Origin: Flavimaribacter sp039888615
GTDB taxonomy: Bacteria > Pseudomonadota > Alphaproteobacteria > Rhizobiales > Rhizobiaceae
Strand: one strand, 5' to 3'
Length of the DNA: 64,000 bases
NCBI GenBank assembly: GCA_039888615.1
Contig: JBDQQS010000001.1
Within the stretch, counting starts at the first letter, position 1; each line of letters begins with the position of its first letter. The position numbers were made by a program, and so were the translations under genes. The notes under the pieces are model-generated. The model worked only from the letters and a program-made list of their open reading frames with translations. It did no database searches and was not told the DNA's origin. Positions 53,639-61,986 of the stretch are shown one piece after another.

Positions 53639-53935
53639 TTATCGGCGATCAGTGGCGATCGTATTGTTAGAGACCGATGTGTGACCACTGACAGTCGCGT
53701 CGGTCAGGGCTGCGCTTTCAGGAAATGAAAGCCCGACGAGCAGCGCAAAGGCCAGAAGCATTCCGATACCCATCGAACCGGCGATCACCTTGAAGTAGGC
53801 GTCATTTGAAGCGGGACTTACTTGACCCGACGCATATGCTTGTCGCGGCGACAGGGCTAACCGGCAATCAGACGTCTGCTGTGTCGTACGAGGCACTGCC
53901 AAAACGTCCTGGTGCGAAGATTTTCCGTTGGTCAT
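53639..53935 (-). CDS. Small single-TM protein of unknown function
   Basis: A 98-residue protein with one clear TM helix (VIAGSMGIGMLLAFALLVGLSF, residues about 49-70, quoted as two parts FKVIAG and MGIGMLLAFALLVG), a hydrophilic N-terminus and a Ser/Thr-rich C-terminal tail. I do not recognise it. It lies downstream of the haloperoxidase-like gene on the same strand, with a strong hairpin between, and convergent with copy 2 of the carrier-thioesterase. It may be cotranscribed with the haloperoxidase-like gene if the hairpin is leaky. Confidence 0.5.
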   Translation of the reverse strand: MTNGKSSHQDVLAVPRTTQQTSDCRLALSPRQAYASGQVSPASNDAYFKVIAGSMGIGMLLAFALLVGLSFPESAALTDATVSGHTSVSNNTIATDRR

Positions 53936-53970
53936 GACGCGGATACCGTTTTTGAGTGAGGAGAGAGTGA

Positions 53971-54002
53971 ATGCCGCTTCGGAGGCGCAACCGAAGCGGC
54001 AT
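53971..54002 (-). terminator. Hairpin after haloperoxidase-like gene
   Basis: A perfect twelve-base inverted repeat (53971-53982 and 53991-54002) with an eight-base loop, 28 bases downstream of the haloperoxidase-like stop. No T-run follows on the minus strand, so it may be an attenuator or RNA-stabilising structure before the small TM gene at 53935 rather than a full terminator. Confidence 0.5.
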
Positions 54003-54030
54003 CCTGCTCTGACGCTGATCGCCTGGGCGT

Positions 54031-56112
54031 TCAGGCCGTCAGATGTTGAAGTTTTTCCTTGAGTTGAGGCATTGCAAATTCAATATCGACCTCGTCGAGG
54101 TCCAGCATCGGATTTTCAAATTCAACAACAGATCGGGTCCACCAGGAATTGAAGCGATATTCCCAGTCTTCCATGGCCTCCCAAGTCGGCGGCGTGCTTT
54201 CAGGCAGGGAATCCCAAGCTGGCTCGATATAGGCGCGAACGGAATCGCTAGCTGCCTTGCCATTGCTCGCTATTGTTATTCTGTCGCCATCGAAACCTGT
54301 AAACGACATGGACATTGCAAACCCGTATTCGAGCAGATGCTCCTGGAGAATCCCCACGGCCAGGCATTCGCCCAAGCGGAGGCTTTCGTAACAATCGGAA
54401 TGAAAATGAACGCCTGCGAACCGGTCACCGATGGCGATGTTGGAGGCAAGCTTGTTCAGTTCTCCTTCAAGCGTGACGCCGAGGCTGTTTCCGAGGATTT
54501 CGAGCCGCTTACCCGATAGAGCGCTTGGCGCGTAGTGATGCTTTGCGCCTGTCGCGCGCGTGTAAGTGACTTTCATGTCGAAAACCGCTTTTAACACAGT
54601 AACGCAAGCGCCTGCGATGGCAGCGCGCAGGGACCCGTAGGATGGAGACATAGGAGCGCCGTCTGGCCAAGCTATGGGCAGCAGATAGTTGCGGTTGGGG
54701 TCAACCGAGAACAGGGCCTCGAAACCTCGAGGCTTTCGATCGTTTCGATCTGCATTCAATTGCGAGATCCAGTCAAGTAACACGCCGGGACGGGAGGCGT
54801 CGTCAGGTTGCCCTGCACCGAGATCGTTCAGCATAAGCTGGATCGATTTTCGGGCCTCGCCCAAATGCCGACCCTCGCCATTTGCTTCAAGCGATAGCAT
54901 CGCGGCCAGAGACTCGGGCCGTCCGCGGCGGTGAACCTGGTATTGCTGCCTGCGAACTGCTCTTGTGGCCTGCAATACGGCGTCTCCCAGCAAGCGATTG
55001 ATTTCTGTGAAACCCCAACTTGATGACAACCCCTTGTTGCCGAGCATAAGTCCGGGGTCGCAAGGTGCATTATTGCCGAGAAGGATGAGCGCAGCATTTA
55101 CAAATGGCTGGTGAGCGGGATTCCAACGACTGCACGCGGAGAGATCACGCGGCGTCGAAACGAATCTGATCCGGTCAGAGGCGGCGTGAGACGCGGCTGC
55201 CTTGGCGCCGTTCTGACTACGCAACCAGTCATGCCAGTTGGTCAAATAATCAATACAGGCTACTGGCGCTGCAATGCGCTGATCGATTGAATATGCGCCG
55301 GCGGAAATCAGGCCGCATGAAGGCGTGCGCTCCGGATGTCGCTCGCACCCACCGCTACCTATCAAAAAAAACTGTGACAGCCAGTTTTCTCCGCCGCAAG
55401 TGGCTCCTGACAGAAGCGCGTCAACTGAGACACGACCCTGGTTCGACAACCAGGTTACCTGCCTGCGACGCAGCTCAGGCTGCGTCAATCGCCGCCCACC
55501 AAACGAAGTTGCGACGGTGCGCGCCTTATCAAACCATGCGAGTTTATCCAGTTCGTCAAAAAGATCGCCAAGATTCGCTGATTTGCCTGGTTTCAGCGGA
55601 TGGGTCGGAGGGTAGTAGAATCCGATTGGGGTTTTGGGGTTCGAGAACGCGCCAAAGGGAATATCCCGCACAAGGGCCATGGCGTAGAGCTCCGCCAGTT
55701 CGGCCGTTGCCTCGCAAAATCCAAGTTTGGGGGCGGGCGGCAAAGCAATCGTCGAGGCGTCCGCTCCGTTCAAAGTATAAGCGTGTCCGTCCCGCGCGCC
55801 CTCCCACCCCAGGAATTCCTCGTTGGCGCAACCAGTCAGGATTGAGCCGCCGGCTGTTTCGGATGTCAAACTTGTCACGAACTGTTCGAAGGCGCGTCGG
55901 TTCGCTATGCCATAGGGATTGTGTGGAAGACCCTTGGTGAAACTGCTCACGCTGACTGTGGAAAAACGGTGGCAGTCTTCCTCGTTTGAAGGAACTGATA
56001 AAGTAGGGCGCTCACCCGCCATGAAGGTAGCCATGGATCGGCGGGCGAGCGCCTTCGCCGCCCTGTTCCGCCCGGAATCAACCGGTCGATAGTTGGTCTG
56101 TCTTTGCGCCAT
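54031..56112 (-). CDS. Vanadium-dependent haloperoxidase-like protein with altered active site
   Basis: A 693-residue protein with the length and sequence pattern of bacterial vanadium haloperoxidases (acid phosphatase/VHPO superfamily). Family landmarks: QVHRRGRPESLAAML, then PSYGSLRAAIAGACVT, then GVHFHSDCYESLRLGE. In active members the second is usually PSYPAGHA; here the vanadate-loop His is Arg496 and the PAG is lost. The Lys expected before QVHRR is Gln, and the Arg before GVH is shifted by one. The final His and Asp remain. It is thus probably inactive as a classical haloperoxidase or does other chemistry. AGGAG precedes the ATG. No signal peptide is seen. Confidence 0.75.
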   Translation of the reverse strand: MAQRQTNYRPVDSGRNRAAKALARRSMATFMAGERPTLSVPSNEEDCHRFSTVSVSSFTKGLPHNPYGIANRRAFEQFVTSLTSETAGGSILTGCANEEFLGWEGARDGHAYTLNGADASTIALPPAPKLGFCEATAELAELYAMALVRDIPFGAFSNPKTPIGFYYPPTHPLKPGKSANLGDLFDELDKLAWFDKARTVATSFGGRRLTQPELRRRQVTWLSNQGRVSVDALLSGATCGGENWLSQFFLIGSGGCERHPERTPSCGLISAGAYSIDQRIAAPVACIDYLTNWHDWLRSQNGAKAAASHAASDRIRFVSTPRDLSACSRWNPAHQPFVNAALILLGNNAPCDPGLMLGNKGLSSSWGFTEINRLLGDAVLQATRAVRRQQYQVHRRGRPESLAAMLSLEANGEGRHLGEARKSIQLMLNDLGAGQPDDASRPGVLLDWISQLNADRNDRKPRGFEALFSVDPNRNYLLPIAWPDGAPMSPSYGSLRAAIAGACVTVLKAVFDMKVTYTRATGAKHHYAPSALSGKRLEILGNSLGVTLEGELNKLASNIAIGDRFAGVHFHSDCYESLRLGECLAVGILQEHLLEYGFAMSMSFTGFDGDRITIASNGKAASDSVRAYIEPAWDSLPESTPPTWEAMEDWEYRFNSWWTRSVVEFENPMLDLDEVDIEFAMPQLKEKLQHLTA

Positions 56113-56372
56113 CTCAAACTCCTAAAGCAGGCAAGGCTGCTCTGGTTTGGATGAGATTCTACACTGGAACTCGTTCGACTGGAGTGCGGTGAGCGTGAAA
56201 AATACGTGATAAATATGCCACTAATAATGGATAGCAGATAAATACTAATCGTAAAAGTAACAATAATCGCTTAAAGATTGCAGAATTCAGATAATGCAAT
56301 CCGAGCGCGCCTTTGGGCCGTGATTGGCCTCCGGCGCCAAAATCGTATTCAGCATCTACCTGCCTAACAGAC

Positions 56373-56849
56373 TCAATCGGCCGAAGCGGTGCGTCTTACG
56401 AGCTCCCTGAGCGTCTCCTTCAGGACTTCGACCTCGTCGTCGCTGTAGTTGTCCAAAATTGCAGCCTCGTGATGTCTTGCCCGCGCGACAAGACAGGCTG
56501 TCAGTTCCCTGCCTTTGTCAGTCAGGCTGACACGCACCTCCCGACGATCCGACAGGGAATGGGATCTCCTGACAAGACCATCCTGCTCGAGCCTGTCGAC
56601 GATACGGGTTAATGTCGGTTGTTTTTGCAGACACTCCTTCGCAAGTTGTCCGATGGTGATCCGGCCGAGTGGATGGAGACTGGCAAGAATGCGCCATTTG
56701 GGCACAGATACGCCAAGCGCCGCAAGATCCGCATGGAAACTGTTGCTGGCGGCCGCGCTGGCCTGCGCCAGAAGGTACAGCAGATAGTCGCCGGTAAAGG
56801 GTCTGTCGGTGGAGATGTCCGTTTCAACTTGCAATGTTTGCGGTTCCAT
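56373..56849 (-). CDS. MarR-family transcriptional regulator
   Basis: A 158-residue winged-helix protein. The DNA-binding part contains ITIGQLAKECLQKQPTLTRIVDRLEQDGLV and the wing SLSDRREVRVSLTDKGREL (shown in the family's usual spacing). MarR proteins with CoA-ligase neighbours often sense aromatic acids or their CoA esters. ATG 56849 is chosen; its first 26 bases overlap the 3' end of the flavin reductase gene, so they are cotranscribed. A 20-base palindrome upstream of the reductase (57321-57340) is the likely operator for both directions. Confidence 0.9.
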   Translation of the reverse strand: MEPQTLQVETDISTDRPFTGDYLLYLLAQASAAASNSFHADLAALGVSVPKWRILASLHPLGRITIGQLAKECLQKQPTLTRIVDRLEQDGLVRRSHSLSDRREVRVSLTDKGRELTACLVARARHHEAAILDNYSDDEVEVLKETLRELVRRTASAD

Positions 56850-57303
56850 ACTGTCCCGAGAAGAAAAGAAGCGGCTCGCGTTCTTCCTCATTGTGCGCGT
56901 GTACGTGACCGAAGAATACAAGATGATCGCCGCCATCGGCTACCCGTTCAACCTCGCATTCAAACCTCGCGAGCGTTCCATCAAGAAGCGGCAATCCATG
57001 AACGCCGTAACTCCAGTCGATTTTCTGAAAGCGGTCGGGCGTCGGCGATGCAAAAACGCGGCTTACCTCTGACTGGCTCGCACTCAGTATATTGATGCCG
57101 AACCAACCATGTCCGGTGAAATGCCGGAGATTTGGCGAGTTACGGGTCAGGGACCACAGGACAAGCGCGGGTTCCAGCGAAACGCTGGCGAATGAATTGA
57201 TGGTTACGCCGACGGGTTTGCCATCCTGAGTGACGGTCGTTGCAACGGCGACGCCGGTCGCGAATTTTCCAAGAGCATTGCGTAGGCCGCGCTTGTCACG
57301 CAT
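56824..57303 (-). CDS. Flavin reductase family protein (two-component monooxygenase type)
   Basis: A 159-residue FMN/FAD reductase of the HpaC class: LGKFATGVAVATTVTQDGKP opens the split-barrel, followed by GVTINSFASVSLEPALVLWSL with the flavin-contacting SFxSVSLxP and a GDHLVFFGHV strand. It supplies reduced flavin to a partner monooxygenase or halogenase. AGGAGG lies five bases before ATG 57303; a longer frame to 57357 covers the operator and is rejected. No monooxygenase gene lies in this operon; the nearest reduced-flavin consumer in the window is the halogenase 7 kb away. Confidence 0.88.
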   Translation of the reverse strand: MRDKRGLRNALGKFATGVAVATTVTQDGKPVGVTINSFASVSLEPALVLWSLTRNSPNLRHFTGHGWFGINILSASQSEVSRVFASPTPDRFQKIDWSYGVHGLPLLDGTLARFECEVERVADGGDHLVFFGHVHAHNEEEREPLLFFSGQYGTANIAS

Positions 57304-57320
57304 CACCACCTCCTGCGAAT

Positions 57321-57340
57321 ATATATTACTTTTAATATAT
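57321..57340. promoter_or_regulatory. Candidate MarR operator in divergent promoter
   Basis: Seven-base arms ATATATT (57321-57327) and AATATAT (57334-57340) with a six-base centre form a 20-base palindrome, the size typical of MarR sites. It lies between the divergent flavin reductase-marR and nicX-like transcripts in an 89-base AT-rich gap, well placed to repress both. Confidence 0.55.
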
Positions 57341-57392
57341 TTCATTTTCATATACATTGCAAATGAAGCGAGGATCGAAGAAGGAGGCCGCA

Positions 57393-58430
57393 GTGTTTGA
57401 GGACAGGATTGAAGCCAAGTGGATCGACGCTTTCCAGCAGGTGATGGATCTTTGCGCCATCGACGCTGGCCAGTCAGTCGCTATTCTCTCCGAGACGCAA
57501 AGCCGCTCATTGAATGTTCAACTTGCCGAACTAGCGCTGGCGCGGACCGAGGCCACCTATTTCAATGTCAAGGTGCCCACGCCTCCGCAACTTGGTCCGG
57601 CGATCCTTCGCTCAACTGGAGCATCGACCGCATTGAATGGTCAGACTGCGGCCGTATCCGCGCTATGCGGCGTGGATGTTGTTATCGACCTTACTGTCGA
57701 AGGTCTGATGCATGCGCCTCAAACAGCAGGCATCCTGAAAAGCGGGACCCGCATCCTCAACATATCCAACGAGCATCCGGACGCGCTTGAACGGTGCAAG
57801 CCGGAACTTTCGCTGATGGAGGATGTCAAGGCCGCAGTGAAACTGTGCCGTGGCGCCGACGCCATGACAGTAGCGAGCGACGCCGGCACCGATCTGACAG
57901 TCAATATGGACGGCGCCTCAACCGTCGGCGTATGGGGATGGACAGACCGCCCCGGAACGCTTGCACACTGGCCTGGCGGCATTGTGGTCAGCTTTCCAGC
58001 AGCAGGTTCCGTCAACGGTCGGCTGGTGTTTCAACCAGGCGACATGAATCTGACTTTCAAACGCTATTTCGACAGCCAGGTCGTCTTTCATCTGGAAGAT
58101 GACTACGTCACCGGGATTGAAGGCAGCGGCGTCGACGCCCGCCTCATGCGCGATTATCTCGACGCCTTTGGTGACAAGAACGCATTCGCGACCAGCCATG
58201 TCGGATGGGGGCTCAATCGAGCCGCCCGTTACGAAGCGCTGACAATGTATGACATGCGGGATTGCAACGGGACGGAACTGCGGGCGGTTGCAGGAAATTT
58301 TCTGTATTCGACCGGCGCCAATGAATTCGCAAACCGTTTCACCGACGGGCATTTCGACCTGCCGATGATGGGTTGCACGATCCATCTCGATGATCGTTGC
58401 GTAGTCGAAAACGGCAAGTTGACGTCATGA
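57393..58430 (+). CDS. NicX-like Fe(II) ring-cleaving dioxygenase (2,5-dihydroxypyridine 5,6-dioxygenase family)
   Basis: A 345-residue protein resembling NicX of nicotinate degradation, which cleaves 2,5-dihydroxypyridine to N-formylmaleamate. Conserved segments include DRPGTLAHWPGG, DMNLTFKRYF and AVAGNFLYSTGAN. The iron ligands known for NicX map to His269 (SHVGWGL), His320 and Asp322 (GHFDLP). GTG 57393 is chosen because AAGGAGG lies five bases upstream and gives NicX length; ATG 57363 is an alternative. Automatic annotation often calls such proteins leucyl aminopeptidase. It leads an operon with hydrolase, ACAD and ligase, so its substrate may differ from NicX. Confidence 0.82.
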   Translation: MFEDRIEAKWIDAFQQVMDLCAIDAGQSVAILSETQSRSLNVQLAELALARTEATYFNVKVPTPPQLGPAILRSTGASTALNGQTAAVSALCGVDVVIDLTVEGLMHAPQTAGILKSGTRILNISNEHPDALERCKPELSLMEDVKAAVKLCRGADAMTVASDAGTDLTVNMDGASTVGVWGWTDRPGTLAHWPGGIVVSFPAAGSVNGRLVFQPGDMNLTFKRYFDSQVVFHLEDDYVTGIEGSGVDARLMRDYLDAFGDKNAFATSHVGWGLNRAARYEALTMYDMRDCNGTELRAVAGNFLYSTGANEFANRFTDGHFDLPMMGCTIHLDDRCVVENGKLTS

Positions 58431-59218
58431 TGCACGCCGCAGGCGTCGCCTATCTGGAAAATGGGCGGGGAGGGACGCCTCTCGTTTGTCTGCACGGAAT
58501 CGGTGGCGCAGCCGAGAGCTTCCGTCCTCAGTTGGATGGTCTCGGCGCGCATACGCGTATCCTTTCCTGGGACATGCCGGGGTACGGCGAGTCTGAAGCC
58601 GTTTCTCCGGCCAATTTTGAAACATTGTCTGAAAAATTGAGGCGATTTCTGGAGGTCAAGGGGCTCGATCGCGTCCACCTTGTCGGCCACTCCATAGGCG
58701 GGATGATAGCCATAGACTACGCGCTACGTTGTCCTGGTCAGGTTGCCTCCCTTGTCCTGATCGCGACGACGTCTGCTTTCGGAGGGCGCGACGCGGAATT
58801 CAAGGAAAGATTTCTTGAACAACGGCTTGCGCCATTGGCGTCCGGTAAATCAATGCGACAGGTCGCAGAACGGCTGGTTCCGTCAATGATCGGATCGTCG
58901 GCAGGTTCCGCCGTTATCGATGCAGCGACCGACTGGATGGCCGGTGTGCCCGTCGAAACCTATCGCGCAGTTCTCGAGTGCCTGGTCACTTTCAACCGGC
59001 GTGACGATATCGCGACCATTGATTGCCCGGCTTGTCTAATCGCCGGGGGTGAAGACCGCACGGCGCCCGCAAAAACCATGGAGCGGATGGCGTCGAAAAT
59101 GCGCGAAGCAGAGTTCCATCTCGTCGAGAATGCAGGTCACCTCGTCAACATCGAGGGCCCTGCACAAACCAATCAAATCATATCGGATTTCCTGAAGAAG
59201 AGGTTTAACAATGGATAG
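58427..59218 (+). CDS. Alpha/beta hydrolase, possible NicD-like deformylase
   Basis: A 263-residue alpha/beta hydrolase: oxyanion motif LVCLHGIGG, nucleophile elbow VGHSIGGM with Ser near residue 98, acid in AGGEDRTAP and His in NAGHLVNIE. ATG 58427 overlaps the dioxygenase stop (ATGA), and its own end overlaps the ACAD start by eight bases, so the operon is tightly coupled. In nicotinate degradation NicD, an alpha/beta hydrolase, removes the formyl group from the NicX product, so the analogous step is plausible here. It could also be an esterase or ring-opening lactonase. Confidence 0.85.
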   Translation: MMHAAGVAYLENGRGGTPLVCLHGIGGAAESFRPQLDGLGAHTRILSWDMPGYGESEAVSPANFETLSEKLRRFLEVKGLDRVHLVGHSIGGMIAIDYALRCPGQVASLVLIATTSAFGGRDAEFKERFLEQRLAPLASGKSMRQVAERLVPSMIGSSAGSAVIDAATDWMAGVPVETYRAVLECLVTFNRRDDIATIDCPACLIAGGEDRTAPAKTMERMASKMREAEFHLVENAGHLVNIEGPAQTNQIISDFLKKRFNNG

Positions 59219-60476
59219 TGGTGATACGGCCATTTTCGAGCCGGAGAACTGGCGACTGACCGACAAGCAAATCGAACTTGCGACAATCGCGCGCAAGCTT
59301 GGACAGGAAAAATTCGCTCGCCGCGCTTTCGTGTATGACCGCGAAGCGACATTCCCGACAGAGAACTATCAGGACCTTGCGTCTTCCGGCCTGTTGGGAA
59401 TTTGCGTTCCGGAACGATTTGGCGGGGTAGGGGCCGATTACCAGACCTATATGCTGACAGCTGCGGAAATCGGCCGTTATTGCGGCGCGACGGCGCTTAC
59501 ATTCAACATGCATGTCAGTTCCTGCCTGTGGACGGGTTTTCTCGCCGATGGCCTCGATATGGACGATTGCCAGCGAAAAGAGCACGAAGCCTATCGCAAG
59601 CATCATTACGTGCGAATTGTCGAAGAAGGCGCGATCTATGCGCAGCCGTTCTCTGAAGGCGGTGCAGCGGCAGCCGGCTTCAAGGCTTTTGGCACGACAG
59701 CGGTCAGGTCGGATGGCGGATGGATCGTAAATGGCAAGAAGATTTTCGCTTCGCTCTCGGGTCACGCAGACTATTACGGCGTTCTGTGCACAGAGTTGGA
59801 GCACGCGGACGAGAAACCGTCGCGGCGCAATACGATGTACATAGCCATCCCGAATACTGCAGAAGGCGTCTCGGTGGTCGGCGACTGGGATCCCTTGGGC
59901 ATGCGTGGAACAGTGTCACGCACGTTGATCTTCAAGGATGTATTCGTTCCTTACCAGGAACAATTGATGCCTCGCGGCATATACTATTCAGCGGCGCAAA
60001 ACTGGCCCCATATGTTCATGACGCTGACGCCAAGTTACATGGGCATCGCTCAGGCCGCGTATGATTTCACAGTGCGGTATTTGCGTGGCGAAATCGAAGG
60101 CATGCCTCCGGTGAAACGGCGTATGTATCCGACGAAGCAACTCGCAGTCGCGCAGATGCGGATCATGCTTGAACAGACCAAGGCGATCTGGTTCCAGGCA
60201 ATTTCGGAAGCCCGTCCGGGTCCGGACAAGGCGTCCGTCATGAGAGCCTGGGCGGCGCAATACACCGTCATGGAAAACGCAAACGAAATATCGCGACTGG
60301 CGATCAGAACCTGCGGCGGACAGTCCATGCTTCGCACATTACCTCTGGAACGGCTCTATCGTGACAGCCGCTGTGGTTCATTGATGCTTCCATGGACGGC
60401 GGAACTGTGCATGGACAAGCTTGGACGCGAGGCGCTCTACGAGGAAGGCGAGACCGATGACGAAGATGCTGCCTGA
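59211..60476 (+). CDS. Acyl-CoA (or acyl-carrier) dehydrogenase
   Basis: A 421-residue flavoprotein of the ACAD fold. The N-terminal helical domain (about 15-130) is followed by the beta-domain (QPFSEGGAAAAGFKAFGTTA, WIVNGKKIFASLSGHADYY, GDWDPLGMRGTVSRTLIFKDV) and the C-terminal helices (IRTCGGQSMLRTLPLERLYRDSRCGSLMLPW in family spacing). It would introduce a double bond next to the thioester carbonyl of an acyl-CoA. It overlaps the hydrolase upstream and the ligase downstream. The catalytic Glu is not obvious to me by eye. The substrate is presumably made by the adjacent ligase. Confidence 0.87.
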   Translation: MDSGDTAIFEPENWRLTDKQIELATIARKLGQEKFARRAFVYDREATFPTENYQDLASSGLLGICVPERFGGVGADYQTYMLTAAEIGRYCGATALTFNMHVSSCLWTGFLADGLDMDDCQRKEHEAYRKHHYVRIVEEGAIYAQPFSEGGAAAAGFKAFGTTAVRSDGGWIVNGKKIFASLSGHADYYGVLCTELEHADEKPSRRNTMYIAIPNTAEGVSVVGDWDPLGMRGTVSRTLIFKDVFVPYQEQLMPRGIYYSAAQNWPHMFMTLTPSYMGIAQAAYDFTVRYLRGEIEGMPPVKRRMYPTKQLAVAQMRIMLEQTKAIWFQAISEARPGPDKASVMRAWAAQYTVMENANEISRLAIRTCGGQSMLRTLPLERLYRDSRCGSLMLPWTAELCMDKLGREALYEEGETDDEDAA

Positions 60477-61986
60477 CAGCATGGAGAGTTCGGTCGAAGC
60501 GCAGACCATCGATACTTGGATTACCGGTCACGCAGAATTCACGCCACAAAAGGCCGCGCTGATTTTCAACGGTCGGGAAACAACATACGACGGGTTGCGC
60601 AAGAAGATTGCAAGCCAGTCGGAGTATCTTTCAGGTGAACTCGGCTTGAAACGCGGCGATCGTATCGCGTGGTATGGCAAGAACAGCGACGAACAGATCA
60701 TTCTGCTGTTCGCCGCGGCTCGTCTGGGTCTCATGCTTGTGCCGCTCAACTGGCGACTTGCCGCTGACGAGTTGAACTATGTGCTATCTGACGCCGGTGT
60801 ACGGGTCCTGTTTCACGATACGACGTTCGAAACCGTGCTTCCACGCGTCACGCGGGAACTGGATGGAATCGTCCAAACCAGGGTCGGGCTGGAAAGCACC
60901 ATACAAACCACTCAACAGATAGAGCTTGGGCGTATAACCGATCCACTTTTGCTGGTTTACACCTCCGGCACGACCGGCAGACCGAAAGGTGCTGTTATCA
61001 CACAGCAGGCGGTGTTCTGGAACGCGTTGAGCAGCCGTCACGCCTTCCGCATTTCCGACACCGACGTGACTTTGAATATCCTGCCAATGTTCCATGTAGG
61101 TGGTCTGAACATACAGACCTTGCCGACATTCCTGGCGGGCGGAACCGTGGTGCTGCATGCGCAATTCGATCCGAACGCCTTCTACGCGCCGGAACTCTTC
61201 GACACTGTCACTCTCGTAACCGTGGTTCCGACGATCTTGCGCGCGCTGACCTCCCATCCGGATTGGGAAGTATTCAATCCGCCTCGCCTGAAATGCATGG
61301 CTATCGGATCGACTGACGTTCCCGTATCTTTGATTGAAAAGGTGCATGTGAAAACGATCCCGGTCGTGCAGATCTATGGAGCGACAGAAACCGGACCTGT
61401 GTCCATCTATCAAACAATCGACGAAGCATTCGATACTGTCGGTTCCATCGGACGGCGCGGGCTTCATAGCTCGATCCGTATTGTCGATGCCGAAGGCCAG
61501 GAAGCGCCGGATGGAATCCCCGGAGAAGTCTGGGTCAAAGCCCCGAACTGCTTTAGCGGTTACTGGAACAATCCTGTAGCGACGCGTGACAGCACGAAGG
61601 ACGGCTGGTTCAGGACAGGCGATGTGGCTGTGCGCGATAGCAATGGACTCTACTGGTTTCAGGACAGGCTCAAGAATATTCTGATTTCCGGTGGTGAGAA
61701 CATCTATCCTGCTGAAATCGAGCGCGTGTTGAGCGAACTGTCGGGAATTGGCGAATGTTGCGTCGTTGGCCGCCCTGACGAGAAATGGGGTCAGGCGCCG
61801 GTCGCCGTGGTGACCCGCGCCGACAAGACGCTCACCGCCGCAAATATCCATTCGGCTCTTAATGACCGAATTGCGCGCTTCAAGCAGCCCAAGGAAATCC
61901 TATTCGTCGACGCCTTGCCTAAAAATTCGATGGGAAAAGTGGTCGTAGACGAGGTACGCCGACTGGTTCAAACTGCCGCCAGCTGA
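60457..61986 (+). CDS. Class I adenylate-forming acyl-CoA ligase
   Basis: A 509-residue AMP-binding enzyme. Conserved motifs: P-loop LLVYTSGTTGRPKGAV, A5-type YGATETGPVSIYQ, hinge GWFRTGDVAVRDSNGLYW, and the C-terminal catalytic Lys in PKNSMGKVV. It activates a carboxylic acid with ATP and transfers it to CoA, or possibly to a carrier protein. The start is ATG 60457 with GGAAGGCGAG upstream, overlapping the ACAD end by 20 bases; later ATGs at 60466 and 60481 are possible. It ends the operon started by the NicX-like gene, consistent with MarR control by an acid or its thioester. Confidence 0.88.
   Translation: MTKMLPDSMESSVEAQTIDTWITGHAEFTPQKAALIFNGRETTYDGLRKKIASQSEYLSGELGLKRGDRIAWYGKNSDEQIILLFAAARLGLMLVPLNWRLAADELNYVLSDAGVRVLFHDTTFETVLPRVTRELDGIVQTRVGLESTIQTTQQIELGRITDPLLLVYTSGTTGRPKGAVITQQAVFWNALSSRHAFRISDTDVTLNILPMFHVGGLNIQTLPTFLAGGTVVLHAQFDPNAFYAPELFDTVTLVTVVPTILRALTSHPDWEVFNPPRLKCMAIGSTDVPVSLIEKVHVKTIPVVQIYGATETGPVSIYQTIDEAFDTVGSIGRRGLHSSIRIVDAEGQEAPDGIPGEVWVKAPNCFSGYWNNPVATRDSTKDGWFRTGDVAVRDSNGLYWFQDRLKNILISGGENIYPAEIERVLSELSGIGECCVVGRPDEKWGQAPVAVVTRADKTLTAANIHSALNDRIARFKQPKEILFVDALPKNSMGKVVVDEVRRLVQTAAS

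Noticed and set aside
55287..55940. 217-codon plus-strand frame opposite the haloperoxidase-like gene
   Set aside because: Product is Arg/Pro-rich shadow translation; the minus-strand frame carries the family landmarks.
57393..58430. Leucyl aminopeptidase (M29-type) annotation
   Set aside because: The His-x-Asp and SHxGWGL iron ligands and overall pattern match NicX better than a peptidase.
60784..61851. 355-codon minus-strand frame opposite the acyl-CoA ligase
   Set aside because: Shadow of a gene with all ligase motifs; product rich in His, Arg and Asp without recognisable domains.
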